Below, one piece after another: positions 1 to 12,015 of a stretch of DNA of 64,000 nt (position 1 is the first letter of the stretch; the number at the start of each line of letters is the position of its first letter). The DNA is from Odiellus spinosus (taxonomy: Eukaryota > Arthropoda > Arachnida > Opiliones > Phalangiidae): assembly GCA_963920705.1 (NCBI GenBank), contig OY987226.1, forward strand, positions 8,062,501-8,126,500, in the 5' to 3' direction. The translations under genes were made by a program, and so were the position numbers. The notes beneath the pieces were generated by a model. That model was not told the origin of the DNA and did no database searches. It saw only the letters and a program-made list of their open reading frames with translations.

Positions 1-248
1 CCCCATCGATAAATTTCCTGTTCGTTGGGGTATATTTTGTCAGTTGTTACTTGTTACTGAATTCAATCCCTCCAAACACTACTTGTAGATCATGGTGTTT
101 TAGCTGTTAGTTGTAGTGTAATTATACGGGTTTTATTAAAATTGTTTTTTAGTTGAATTTATTTATTTTTAACTGTAATTTAACATTGGTAACTATTCTG
201 GCGTGGAAAAATATTAACTAGAAATTTTATTTTTCTTTTCATTACTAG
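1..248. other. AT-rich leader to the candidate exon; no gene seen
   Basis: No open frame or repeat is recognised here. The last 30 bases form a pyrimidine-rich tract with an upstream TTAAC-like branch-point candidate, ending in ACTAG directly before the candidate exon. If that exon is real, this is intron or upstream flank. Confidence 0.4.
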
Positions 249-375
249 ATATTGATTCAGAACGGACGACGAGGATTACTTTCATAGTAAACCGTGTAGT
301 AAACTTGGACATCAACTCGTCATCTTCATTCGAATCACATAGTCACGTCCAGTACAACAGACATCAGAAATCAGG
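249..375 (+). CDS. Candidate internal coding exon of an unknown protein
   Basis: The 127-nt segment sits between a good 3' splice site (pyrimidine tract ending ATTACTAG) and a near-consensus 5' splice site (AGG|GTAAGT, GT at 376). In the frame starting at 251 it stays open for 41 codons and closes with a split codon; the other two frames have stops. The peptide starts IDSERTTRITF and later has a serine run (SSSS) and His/Gln-rich residues near the end. No domain is recognised. Partner exons would lie left of the window or further downstream; none is identified. A run of 41 open codons is not rare by chance, so support comes mainly from the paired splice sites. Confidence 0.3.
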
Positions 376-3300
376 GTAAGTACTTAACATTTTGATTGCT
401 AAAGTTGTTGAGTGTAAACTATGAAAGGAAAAGCGTGAAAAAGATGGACAAAATATCTTTTAATTATTCAGAACTCGTTTAATATGTTTGGCACCCCGAA
501 TTTTTTTCTATCACCGAAATCGTTTATTATATATCTAGTAAAAAAAAATTGTAGAAAACGTAAAAGGGACCGTATACCCTCCATTTGAACAATTTCCCGA
601 GAGAGCGATCCATGTTCGATGTTGGCATTCGTCTTGTGACCCCTCGTTTTAGTTTTTTATACCGATACGACCCCTCGTACAACGTTAGGACTTGGTATAG
701 TATAGCTTACTATACCCGGTGTCAGCCAATGACCGCCAAATTCTTGTCACGTCTCGCGATTTTTTTCCGCTTTCCTTCTCCGTTTCTGACGATCGGCGCA
801 AGCTATAGCCAGGGATACTTCCACCCCCCCTGCCTTTAAGCCAGACCCCTCATCCTGGCTGACCACTGTAATAAAGGTTAGGTCACAAGTGCGTCGGACA
901 CGCGGCGGCGATCGTAAAGTCTCCCCTTGAATGATGTTCGTTTTTTTTCCTGCTTAGTGTTCCCCTATACACATGTATAAAGTCTATCGTATCAAGTTGA
1001 GAATGCGATGTGATCATTGGTAGAAAGGTTTATGCCTAGGGTTAGGTATTTTTAAATTTGGTTTTGGAATGGACTCAAGTTCATTTAAACGTGAAATTTC
1101 TGCAGGAAATGAACGGTTCGCAATGATTTCGTGTCTATTTCTATTTTTAGTTTCGGTATTTTTTAATGTTTGTCTACATCTTCAGACTTCTATTATATTA
1201 TTTAACAAACATTAATTTAAAAGGGTGCCTTCCACATCCGCGCCGTTCGCGTCCGTCATTACTTATATATCCCTAGCAGCCACGCAAAAGGTTTTGTTAG
1301 TTAATTTTGCCACTGTTTACCGTTAGAGGACGGTTATGAACGCCATGTTTGGTTAGTCATCTTTATCTATTAAGATAGTTGTCCGTTAGTAATTGTCCTA
1401 GATGGAACATAGCGACGCAAAAGGTGTTTTTAAAACTAAGTTCTAACGGGAGTAGAAAAGTTCTACCAAAATCTCCCAATGCCCCTTCTGAAGGTCAACT
1501 TCAAATCCTTTTGCAATAAATACTAAGGTTGATGGACGAGTTTTTGTAGCATATATGGCTGAATCGTACTGTAGCTCTTGTTGAATATTCGCCATAACAC
1601 GGACTTCCTCATGGAGGATAACTTTTCCATTTGTTGTTTTTCTTTTTTTGGCGCGGGGTACGATACTGAAGGTTTTTTTTTTTTTTTGCTCGTAAGTTGA
1701 CAGGTCTCCAACGTATAAATCATTCTTAGGCTCTCAATCGAGTTGTTTCTAATGTATTAATATCAAAGAAACAGTTTCATAGACTCTGTAACGTGTACAA
1801 TAACGAACGATTGGTCAAATCCTAGCTCCGAACCCTCACATGTTTTCGGGATTTTGGGAGATCTCTTTTCAATTATTTTCCTTACTCCAAGTTTATTTTA
1901 TGGGTGTCCGAACATTAATACTCGTCAAATATCATGAAGGGGTCGTTTTTTTAAGCTTTTTTTTTGACGTGTAGGTATCTTTAAGCGTGGGCTTAAAAAT
2001 ATTGGAACAAATCCTTTAAGTATTAGCTTGCTTTTAGAAAGTTAATACGCGGATTTATATCTGTGAATTCGTAAAAATGATTTTAGAGTTTATATATAGA
2101 TAAACTATATATTTATCTTAATATTAAAAGTACTGAATTACTCTTAGCCATATGGGTTAAACCTTGAAGTTGCTTCCGAGATTTAAGATTTCTATTTCCG
2201 GTCGTATGATTAATTTCTGCTCATTTTCTGTATGATACCTGCCAGTGCTCCGGATATAGATTCTCTTTAATTCCATTGCCCTCTACTAATCTAGCTTTAT
2301 CGCCTTTACATTCATGTATAGGTTTATCGGGAAACAACAATTTTTTTGTATACCTGAAAGAGAGCGAAAAATTATGAGTTCAAATCCCACACTTCACCCA
2401 AAAATATTTGTTTTTACTTATGTATTATGAGTGTCACTTGTTTGTTTTCCTTGAGTACTATTTCCCCCGAGTGCTAATTTGAGTAGTGTATGATGGAAAG
2501 TAATTTTCAGACTTTTGCAGAGCATCAGAATAATATTAGATGGCATAATACCTTTATTAATTAACATAATGCACAAAAGGCTTAATGTTTTCTATAGCGC
2601 ATCCATAACATACAAATATTTGCCACCCTTTCCTATGTCTCTTTGAATTTTAACTCTGGTTATGTTTAGAATTATGATGATAATTTAATTATGATGGTAA
2701 AAAAAGTCGAAAAGGTTTTATTTAATTTAATTACTTTGAAATCGACAAAAGAATTTAAATATAATTAATTCAGAGCTCATTACATTTGTTCAAGAATCGG
2801 TATGCATTTTAATTAGTTACTCCTATGTATATGTTCTTGAACCGGTCAACTATAGACATATGACACTCTCATTTTACCACCTCTTCATAACTTTACGCGT
2901 TTATGCATGATTTTCACTTTAAGCTATAAACTTGAAATTATAAATCATATGCAAAATAGTTCGTATCAACGAAACAATCTGCTATAATGATCGCGGGGGG
3001 CGAATTTATATTATACCATATATAATTAACAATAATAAACCGTTAAGCTGCGCGTGACGCACGGCCGCGTATAGTTTAAACAAGCACCTGTTTGGGATCA
3101 CGTCATCCCTCTATGCAATCGGGGTTAGGTCGAAGGGCGTTAAAAGATAGCAGACGATTATACCAAACCGAGTTATCGGTACAAGCTCCCTACAATATAT
3201 AGTTTGTTGGCTTTGAGGGGCACTATAGGGACGAATTTTTGGACTATATATACAAGCGGGTCAACTAAAAGAGAACCCTAGATTAAAGATGTTTTGGTTG

Positions 3301-3970
3301 TCGAGGTAGAAGTGGTAGTGTTTCTATTGCAAAATTGTATTATTGTACGTGTGGAATTCTCAAGAATATTAATGTCCCTTTTTAAAATATATGTAACCGT
3401 AAATAAGCCGAAACATATTGGCAAGCTCCTCAATACTCAACCTTGCCTCGAGTTAGACATGTGCAATTTTCTCCAACTTCAAATTTTTGCACACCTTTTT
3501 CAACGGTTGTATATTACTTAAAATACATAATTCTTTGCGCAATTTAAACTAAAATTAGCTCCATTGGTTGTACTTGAAGCAATGTATGCAAAAATTGAGG
3601 GATTAATTAATTTCTAGCTATTATCATGTAAATAACTTCATTTCTTCTGCATTTTAATTTCATTTGTTACAATAATTTAAAATAACTTTGGAGTACAAAA
3701 AAGTATAAGACAAATATATATTTACTCTTGCCCACAATTTCTCCTGTCCTTAACTTCATTAGTTGTAGTTAAATATATTTACAATACGTTCAGCTTAATT
3801 GATCTAATCAATATTAAACTGGAAAGGTGAATATTTGGAATCATCGTTCTTATTCCTCACCTTTCCATCCGCATTCTAAAATTCCTCTATTGCCGCAAAT
3901 AAGTCTAACATTCTGTACCGTATACGAGAGTAAAGGGTACGAGATGGTGGTGAGAAATAGCCGTTCCGAG
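376..3970. other. Gene-less stretch, possible intron
   Basis: AT-rich sequence with no long open frame. A CpG-richer patch covers about 640-930 and includes a short palindrome at 693-715 (9-bp arms around TAGCT). Homopolymer T runs occur near 1672-1687. Nothing resembles a known gene, tRNA or transposon. Confidence 0.5.
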
Positions 3971-4364
3971 TTTATTTGCCCAGCCATTTACCGGGAGAGC
4001 GCGAGCTCAAAGGGGGGGAGGCGGGGGTGTAAGGGTGGATGAGGTTGGATAGAATCACTGCCCTTAGTACCAGAGTAGCTATAGCACCCCTTTGAACCCA
4101 ACGCGGAGGGAAGGGTACACACCATGTGTTAAACGTCATTAGACACGGGGTGAGCTTGGGGAAGGCGACCTGGAGGAAGCTGGAAATTGGTAGATCGCGG
4201 GTCCGCGCCATAAATAAGCCGCCCCCGCAGGTGATTACGATATTTAACGATCCGTCCCGCCCGTATTTACGCTTTCTCTTCCACCACGTCACGATTCCTC
4301 CGTATATGTAGCATCGTCGCGACCCTCGGCACGCGCCAATCCTCCCGCCAAAAAAAAAAAAAAA
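3971..4364. other. GC- and CpG-rich patch ending in A15
   Basis: The composition shifts sharply from the AT-rich flanks to CpG-rich sequence, and the patch ends in 15 adenines at 4350-4364. It may be an old retroposed copy with a poly(A) tail, or a promoter island. No target-site duplication, box A or box B was found, so neither reading is firm. Confidence 0.35.
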
Positions 4365-4883
4365 GGTTAAAGCTAGGTTGGAGTCGCCAGAATGCACTAA
4401 AACCTTTATAGGATCGTTTTCTTCGCTTTATGGTACGGTATCTATCTTAAAAAGGGTTGCGACTTGTGGTTCGGACTGAAACTAATGTGTCTGTATTGTG
4501 TAGTTACTCTTTGTAATGTATACTTTCATTTTACAGACAATGTTATACCAACGACTTGTAGGAAACTGGGTTTTTTACTGTTGGAAATGTTATTTAAATT
4601 CATAGATTTTCATAATTGCCCGATATGCAAATACAAAATATTAATTTAAATATATTTTCAATTAAAATTATAATCCTGACTAAAACCTCTTATGATGCGG
4701 AAACACTTCTTTCCTTAAATCAGCCTTCATCAATTAGCGACAATCGTATGACATCTTGAGTTTGTCGGTTAAAACTGAAGCAAGGAGCTATCAAATCAAG
4801 TTGTGGTTAAGGAATAGTTATTTAGAAAAACATATAAGCTACGGGGCGTTGTTTACTTTTATGGAATGAAGAGATAGACTTTT
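4365..4883. other. No gene seen
   Basis: AT-rich sequence with only short open frames and no repeat structure. Confidence 0.5.
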
Positions 4884-4909
4884 GGTTTTATCTATATATA
4901 GATAAAACC
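4884..4909. repeat. Perfect 26-bp palindrome
   Basis: The sequence reads the same on both strands: GGTTTTATC, then a TA-rich centre, then GATAAAACC. It lies just upstream of foldback E and could be a cruciform site or a vestige of a small inverted-repeat element. Confidence 0.75.
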
Positions 4910-4924
4910 TTTATGTACCATTTG

Positions 4925-5160
4925 GTGAAGTTTAGTTGAAATTAAACTTTTATATCACATATTATTTATAGTAAAAACTTTATTTACGAAACTTTTTGAG
5001 CCGAGTCCCTTCGATCGTTGGGAATACCTTGCTTTATTACTTTGTAACCTTAACAATCGACTGAAGGGCCTGAGCTCAAAACGTTTCGTAAATAAAGTTT
5101 TTTTTATTAATACCATGTCGTTTTCTCTGTATAAAAGTTTAATTTCAAGTAAGTTTCATC
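4925..5160. mobile_element. Foldback element, family E
   Basis: An imperfect palindrome of about 236 bp. The outer arms share TTGAAATTAAACTTTTATA, the inner arms share AACTTTATTTACGAAAC, and the innermost arms share a CCCTTCGATCG/CGACTGAAGGG-like pair. It has no coding capacity. No convincing target-site duplication was found, so the superfamily is unknown. It is the only copy in the window. Confidence 0.7.
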
Positions 5161-6035
5161 TAACTAGAAAGGGCCGAGTTGACTTTCCGTACTCTCCTCC
5201 ATGGTCTAATGTCCTCTCAACGCAGTTTGAGGTAATACCGTAATTTTATAATACCCATTCATAAATTACATAATTAAATTACGATAGTCTCTCAATTTCA
5301 TTATTTGAATAAGCTTAAAATCTTAATGTAGTTATTTCAATAGATACAATTCTTCTTTTATTAACCTTTATAGATCTGACTAGCGTCTTTAAAACCTTAA
5401 ATATTCAATTCCATTACCGATTACCCATTAATAAGACGAATATTTAATGATAATAGTGTCAAGAAGTCAATCTAATATCCATTGGTGGTGAAATTTAAAC
5501 GTCTATCTTTCCTCGAAGCAGTTCCACCAATCTCTAATCTGTCTCTTAAGCCTCCCGAAATTACCAATGCTAATCTCTCTGAGCGATTTGTCAATGCACT
5601 GCCGCACGCTTCGTCTAGCAAACACCCTTTTAATTTAAAACCTTATAGAATATAGCTTTAAAACTATTTGCCCAATTCCTTTCGCAAAACTCGATTTTCT
5701 GGGTTTTCAGTTCCTTTTCATTCATTGCCGAGTTAAAATCTTTTTTGTTTTCTCAATACATGTATAGGTCTGTTTCATTAACACCTATCCCCCTTTTAAT
5801 TTGGATAAAGTGCGTGTGACGATGATTTTCCTAGGAATTCAATTAATTAAATTCAATATATTATAAAAGCAGAATGGTTATATATCGAGTTCTCAGAAGA
5901 TCGCCACGTTCTCTAAATTTAATAAGAATTTAGTTTTTTACACACTTATTCAAGAGAAATTCACAGAATATTGAAGGCTGGGAATATTAATTTACATTTG
6001 CTTAAGCTCATATCGATAAAATGTAATTATACATT
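5161..6035. other. No gene seen
   Basis: AT-rich sequence without open frames above about 60 codons and without recognised repeats. Confidence 0.5.
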
Positions 6036-6318
6036 TGGTAATTGATTCTCAAAAAGTCAAATTTTTGCCAATTGCTCCTCAAAAAGTTTCTTTTTGCCAA
6101 CTGCTCCTCACAAAGGTACATTTTGCCATCTAATCCTCAAAAAGGTACTTCTCCTCAAGAAGGTACTTTTTGCCAACTGCTCCTCAATTGGGTACTTCTT
6201 GCTAGTTGCTCCTCAAATGGGTTCTTTTTGCTAACTGCTTCCCAGTTGGGTACTTTTTGCCAACTGGTCCACGATCGATTACATATGTAAACTGCTCCAC
6301 GATGGAGTACATTAATGA
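6036..6318. repeat. Degenerate minisatellite, about 29-bp unit
   Basis: Nine to ten copies built on TCCTCAAAAAGGTACTTTTT followed by GCCAACTGC. One unit is truncated near 6147-6165. Copies decay to the right, where CTCAA becomes CACGA. Open frames across it arise from the repeat and are not taken as genes. Confidence 0.85.
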
Positions 6319-6918
6319 ACTTGCAATTTATATATCCAAATCTTGTTAGGGACACTTTAAAGGTTTTACATCGGAACTATTCGGTTAGGCTTAGATAAAA
6401 GGACCTAAGAGGAAAAGGGGTAAAAGAGTTGTAGATCCGAGATTGATTTCGACGGCCTATACATAATATAGTTAGACACACACGCGCATTTTACCGTATA
6501 TAGTCCTCTTTGCAAAGTCATTAATTGGCTGCTTTGAAGGACGAGACTCATTTGCAGAAGGCGCTTTCGGTTCCGTAAACAGAGGGCCTGTTTTAAAGGG
6601 AGAATAAAGAAAAGAGCCTGTGGGATAAATTAAATAACTAGTATTTTATAGTAGAACCAAGTCACTTATAAAACCAAAATAATTACCTCGTTTTTTTGAA
6701 ACCTCAATTATAATTTAAATTGCGCATACAGTGAAATCGCGTGATCTATTTTATAATATACAAAGTTTGATTGGATGCGCCATACAATGATCGTTATTGC
6801 GATGGTTAGACATATTACAACTTGTTTAAAATATGTCAGTAAGTTTTGCTAATGATTAAAAATAATTACTCCCAAGTGTTTGCCCTTACACGATAACTAC
6901 TTTACTATACAAAATATA
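6319..6918. other. No gene seen
   Basis: AT-rich flank of element A1. No feature was recognised. Confidence 0.5.
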
Positions 6919-6925
6919 GTAAGAG

Positions 6926-7242
6926 CAAGAATCCATTCAGGTTCCATAAGAATATGGGAGCACCACGATTCAATAACCATCCTCCCAAACTTTGTAGCAA
7001 AAGTTCGTCTGCTTCGAATCGATTTTTCAAGTAAATCGCTCCTGACATTATATTATTAACCCGCGCCACTAACGACCTTGACATAATATTTTGGGCAATA
7101 AAAATGGAGCCGACCGAAAAAAGATCTAAGCGTACAAATGTTGCGAAAATTGCGGACGAACTTTTGTTACAAAGTTTGGGAGGATGGTACCAGAGGCTAA
7201 AGCTATGCTCCCATATTCTTATGGAACCTGAATGGATTCTTG
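6926..7242 (-). mobile_element. Foldback MITE family A, copy 1
   Basis: A 317-bp palindromic element with perfect terminal inverted repeats (CAAGAATCCATTCAGGTTCC at the left, its reverse complement at the right). The arms continue inward with CCATCCTCCCAAACTTTGTA and its complement. It is flanked by an exact 7-bp duplication, GTAAGAG (6919-6925 and 7243-7249). Copies at 26009 and 41093 are in the opposite orientation. The CA...TG ends with a 7-bp duplication suggest the P superfamily, Galileo-like; hAT or Dada are alternatives. An open frame crosses it on the minus strand, but no transposase is present. Confidence 0.9.
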
Positions 7243-7249
7243 GTAAGAG

Positions 7250-10128
7250 GGGTATAAGGTAATGCCTTAAGCTGTGAAAGTTACGATTTCTACTTCCAGT
7301 GGTCTGCGAAGAAGTCCTTTCGAGTTCGGAAACTCTTACAATTTTTTTGAAATTAAATATATAATTATCCTTTTTATCTTGAGAAACCAAGTATTTTTAG
7401 TTATCTACGTCTCTTGGACTAGACACCTTTTCTTAATTGGTTAGTGAGAGATGGATTTTTCTACTCCTTTGAATGTCTTTCCTGTGTAAAGCAAAAAGAT
7501 TCATTGAATTTCATTCTCCCTTGAAATCGTTTTCCATCCCCATCCTTTTCTCGTTCATTCTCAATCCTGGATAACTCTTCAGTGTTTGGTTGTATGTTGT
7601 TGGATTTGGAATAGCTCTATAGAGTGTCTATTTTACTTGATTGCGAAACTGTGGTAACTCGAAAATGAGAATAATTCTTTGGAAATTTTGTACAGCTGTT
7701 TCAGGATTGATTTTGATATCGAGCTAGATGAAAAGAGTAATTTTTTAATCAACAACTTCCGTGCAGTAATTTTAAATTACATTTTTTTCATTGATCTGAA
7801 TGCAAGCCTTTTATAATTTTACATTCATGCAGTACTCGCGGTTAAGATTGGTGTTAGAAATGAAGCTAGAGCAAGATAAATTAACCATTTCAGCGAGATT
7901 CGAAATACTTTTCGATTGACCCACTGGAATTACATGTTATTCTGAAGTAAAGTTAAATTTTATCATTAAATACTGAATTAGTTAAACCATGTCAAAAATA
8001 TATTAAATCGTTATAATTTATTAATTAATTATACATGCCGTTTATTCGGTTATCGACGTTAAATTAAATTTAGAATTTCGTTTTAATTACATAAATATGA
8101 GATATACCACCCTTTAGCATTGTGGGTTATCAGCCTTGCTCCTTTAAAGAGGTATGGTTAATCTATCAGGCACCCCCTTTGTTTAAATGAAGAGATAAAG
8201 CCCTGGCGCTTAAATTTTCCCGCACTATCTACCTTTTCATATCCCATCCATTATTGGTAGGGGAACGGGTCTAATTAGACATCTCTTAAGAAACGGCATT
8301 TGTTCCTGCGCGAATGATACCGCTCGTAAAACACTCTTGTTCGTACAATCCGTGTCTTTACTGAAAGTTTTCCATGAGCGTTACGGCGAATAGCGCTGAT
8401 GATTACTGGTCAACTCTCGTAATCCAATTAAGTCTCATCACCAGAAACACCCCCTCGAGTTGAACTTCTTAAGGTATGAATTCCACCAGAAACTAATCGG
8501 TTCGAAGAGTTTTTTGAGTTTCTCAGTACAAGCATAAGATAATGAACAGTCTTTTGGAAGTTCTTTATTCCTGGGGCTAGAAAAATCCCAGTTTTGCGCC
8601 ACCTAGTAGTAGTTTTTTTTGGAGAGGTAGTTAAAACCGACTGTCATTCCAATAATCGCCCTGTTAGGAAATACGTTAGTGCGTAAGGATCTCCTACGTG
8701 TAACTAACTAACCAATGATATTAGGGCCTTAGAGTTGTGAGCAAATCTTCGATAAACTGCCGGTAAAGTCGTAAAATTAGTTTTTATTTTATTTTTATTT
8801 TCAAATTAATTATTAATAATTATCATTTACGGCCATAATCTTCCATAAAAGTATATTCTCAAACTTAAACATCTAATTGTGAAAGTAGACAGAAGCATAT
8901 GTGGTCGCAGCTGCAAATATTTTCAATGACAAATTAAAAACCAATATTTCAAAACGTAGTTTCTAGACTATTGAAAGCTGGGCTGCTTAACACATTATGT
9001 AAAGTTTCATAAGAATAAAAATAGTCTTTTCAAACTTCAAACGATGCCTGAAAAGAAAAAGAAAAACAATATTAATAAAAAATATCTTTAACGTCCAAAG
9101 TTTTGGCACAGGCCTGCATGGCTTAACTTAAATGTCCAATCACTAATATGAATTTCTCGCTTGCCACTCTGGAAGCAATTCGAGCGAACCTGATCCTCCT
9201 TCGGTCTGAAGACCCTGAAAGATGGTCGGCTCCTTTTTACAGTTAGGGATAGTTCTAGCTTTCTGTCTTTTTTTTTCCTCTTCTTGTTTTCCTCGTCGTC
9301 AGCTTCTAGTTTGCCAGTCGGTTTCGAAATCAGTCGAGCGCGTTCTTTGAGAAATTAAAAGAAGTTTGACCCTGCGCCTAATAATATTATATGCAAAGAA
9401 AAGGGCTGGATATATGATCCAATGACGGTTAAGAAGAGGTGGTCCTCTCAAGAAATAATTAGTTGTCCCATGCAGATGACTTGCTCCATTTTATCGTTAC
9501 AACCAAAGAGAGAGAGTAAGATAAAAAGAAGACTTAAGTGGAGATTTTTTAGTCATACGCGCTTAAACCATTTTAGACTAATTTTCGATTACTCTTGAGT
9601 TTTTTTTTCTTCGTGCGATATAAAGGTGGTTATTTAGGAAGGCGAACTTGATTGTGTCTCGTTTGCAAATATATTGTAGGTATAATTTGAATTTAATTCA
9701 ACACATTACCTTTATTGTTATTTTTATTAAGGAAAGTTTAAATGTAAGAATTATAATAAGTACCGGCCATTCCCAACTCTCTTACGTAAATATTACACTG
9801 ATAAAATGGTGGTGTGAGTTGAGTTTGTAATTTAATATTTAAACCTAAACCTCTACTGTAAATTTTTATAAACAACATTAAGTATAGTTTTAATGAAGGT
9901 TTGAATGTAAAACGACTTATTCAACTTCCACGCAACTTTGTGCAAAATGGTATTGGATAATTGTCCAAATCTATAGTGCTAAAGTGTCAATAGAATTAAC
10001 TAATAGATTTCGAACTTTCGACCTTCTCTATTTAACCTATGTCAAAAGTTTTTGTAAGTTATATATTTAGATTTGCAAATTAGCGAAATCTCATTTTTGA
10101 AATGTTTATTATTTCCATTTGTATCATC
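7250..10128. other. No gene seen
   Basis: About 2.9 kb of mixed AT-rich sequence with slightly GC-richer parts near 8230-8720 and 9160-9480. No long open frame, tRNA or repeat family was recognised. Confidence 0.5.
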
Positions 10129-10135
10129 ATATTAC

Positions 10136-10473
10136 CAGAAGCCGATGAAACCCTCCTTTGAAGTCTATTACTCCCGGATCTTGTCTACCCCTCTCTGTAT
10201 GGGTTATTCTCAAAAGGCGCGATTCGTACGCCTCCTAACGGTAGATGTTTTCGGAGCGGAAACTCGTCGAGCGAATATCTCTAGCAGCCTTGGAGTTCGT
10301 CCAAAAAACGTCGTCGTTTGTGGAGAGAGAGAATTTCCAATTTTCCATAGACAGGGGGGGATGAAGTAGGACCCCTTCTAACTCGTAAAATTGTGAATTT
10401 TACCCATACAGAGAGGAGCGCTATATGGAACATCGGAGTAGTAGACTTCAAAGGAGGGTTTCATGGGCTTCTG
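10136..10473 (+). mobile_element. Foldback MITE family B, copy 1
   Basis: A 338-bp element with terminal inverted repeats CAGAAGCCGATGAAACCCTC and complement, one mismatch on the right. The arms also share CCTCTCTGTATGGGT about 60 bp in. It is flanked by an exact 7-bp duplication, ATATTAC (10129-10135 and 10474-10480). The core is GC-rich and carries no transposase. It has the same end chemistry as family A (CA...TG, 7-bp duplication), although the arm sequences are unrelated. Confidence 0.9.
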
Positions 10474-10480
10474 ATATTAC

Positions 10481-11865
10481 TTTATACGTCAAATACTTTT
10501 AAAAGTTTTAGTGTCTTAATTCAGCAGGGTTGAACAACCAATTCATCCCCGCCCCTAAACCATAGAGGCGATCCTAAATAAATTCAAAGAGACAAAATCC
10601 CATCAAGGAAATGTCACTCTAAACCCAATATATACCTATTTCGTACAGAAAACTCATCTGCCTCGCGATATTATGGAAAAAAAGGTGTATTCCTATTCGT
10701 GACATTCAAACTTCCTATCTGACACCAGTTCCAAGCTGTACCTCTCGTGCTGTAGTTGCGAGAGTCGGCAAGGGCGTCCGCGTGAGCACCGTTTCCGTCT
10801 TATAGCTAGCTTCCTGTTTTCTTGTCCAAAAGGCGCGGTAGAAAAGCGTCCCCCCCTCTTCTCAATGGCGCGTGACACTCGCGCGGGGTTATATCTATAC
10901 CCAAACTCCCCCGCCTAGTCCGATCAATTTCACCTAGGACCAATGGTACTGAAGTAGCAAGGTGTCCAAAGCCTTTCGTCGTGGTACCAAAGTGACATTG
11001 AAACTTTTCGGTATATGGAATTGGTTGCGTTAAAAATAAAAGAAATAGTCTGGACCAGACGAGGCTCGTATTAAGACCGCTCGCTTTCAGCCATGTTTAT
11101 TTAATCAATGGTGGACCCCTTTCCCTTCTCCTTGCTTTTTTGTAGCGAGCGCCTTTCAGGAAGTGTTGCACAAATCACTCGGAAACGATTCTAGCAGGCG
11201 GATATCGGAAGTAGTGGCCAAGGGTCCGTTGGTGCGCTCGTGGAATTCGCTATTTTGGAAGCCGGGCACTGCTTATACTATAAGGTTCTACAAGGAAACC
11301 CCCTTTTTTGAAAAGGAGTGTAACAGTTAGTTGCTTATAAACTATGGATGCGCGCTCTGAATAAAGATTGCAATGCAGGAGAAATTGTTAGGCTTAGTTT
11401 TGTTTAATTCGTTCTGGTTATTGGACATTCAGAGGGCTAGTATAGTATTTGTTATGGTTTTGTGGTGGTTTTAAGTGAGATATGGTTATACCCTAACGCA
11501 TTATAATCTCGGAAAGGATTCATTTCAATAACGACACAGAAACGGAACTATGTTTCATATATAAATTGAATTTTAGTATATATATCCGACTTGGGTTAAA
11601 ATATTCGCGACATGCTTGAAGTAGGGCTCCTTTATTCGATAAAACTAACTGTTAATGTAATATTTATATAGAAACTTTTATTAAATAGAAATACTAGATT
11701 TCATTTTATAGTTCGGGTTTTATTCAAAACATAGACATTATTTTGAAGGTAAACCTTGGTTTCCTTATGAGAAGTAGTTAGATTTTTTTGCTACTCTTAC
11801 TCTTAGGCTTCGATTATTATAAGTTAAAAATAAAAACTCCAATAATCAAAGTATCGATCACTTTG
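10481..11865. other. No gene; partly CpG-rich
   Basis: A GC- and CpG-richer stretch covers about 10540-10920 and 11050-11280, then the sequence returns to AT-rich. No recognisable protein or RNA gene. Confidence 0.45.
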
Positions 11866-12015
11866 GGAATCACCTGCATGTCAAATAGAATTTTTTTTCC
11901 GACACTTTTTCGATGTTTAAATTAATTTCTAAAGTTGAGTTTGAATTACAATGAAGAATAAAATTTAACCAATCAGATAAACCCTACGGTTCCAGCATTC
12001 AACAGATTTTCCAGT
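11866..12015 (+). mobile_element. Family D fragment (D3)
   Basis: This matches the inner left arm of D1 and D2: a GGAATCACC...CATG-like segment, then TTTAAATTAATTTCTAAAGT, then CCAATCA and CAGCATTCAACAG. The outer AGGGA terminus and the right arm are missing, so it is a truncated relic. Confidence 0.6.

Noticed and set aside
2340-2400. tRNA-like box B (AGTTCAAATCC)
   Set aside because: The T-stem does not pair and there is no matching D-arm, anticodon arm or acceptor stem.
3971-4364. SINE with poly(A) tail
   Set aside because: No target-site duplication, box A or box B, and no second copy in the window; left as an unassigned GC patch.
3972-4397. 141-codon minus-strand frame
   Set aside because: It runs through the poly(A) tract (encoded as a phenylalanine run) and a GC-rich patch; no domain seen.
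6036-6318. CRISPR-like array
   Set aside because: Units are contiguous degenerate repeats without unique spacers, in eukaryote-like DNA.
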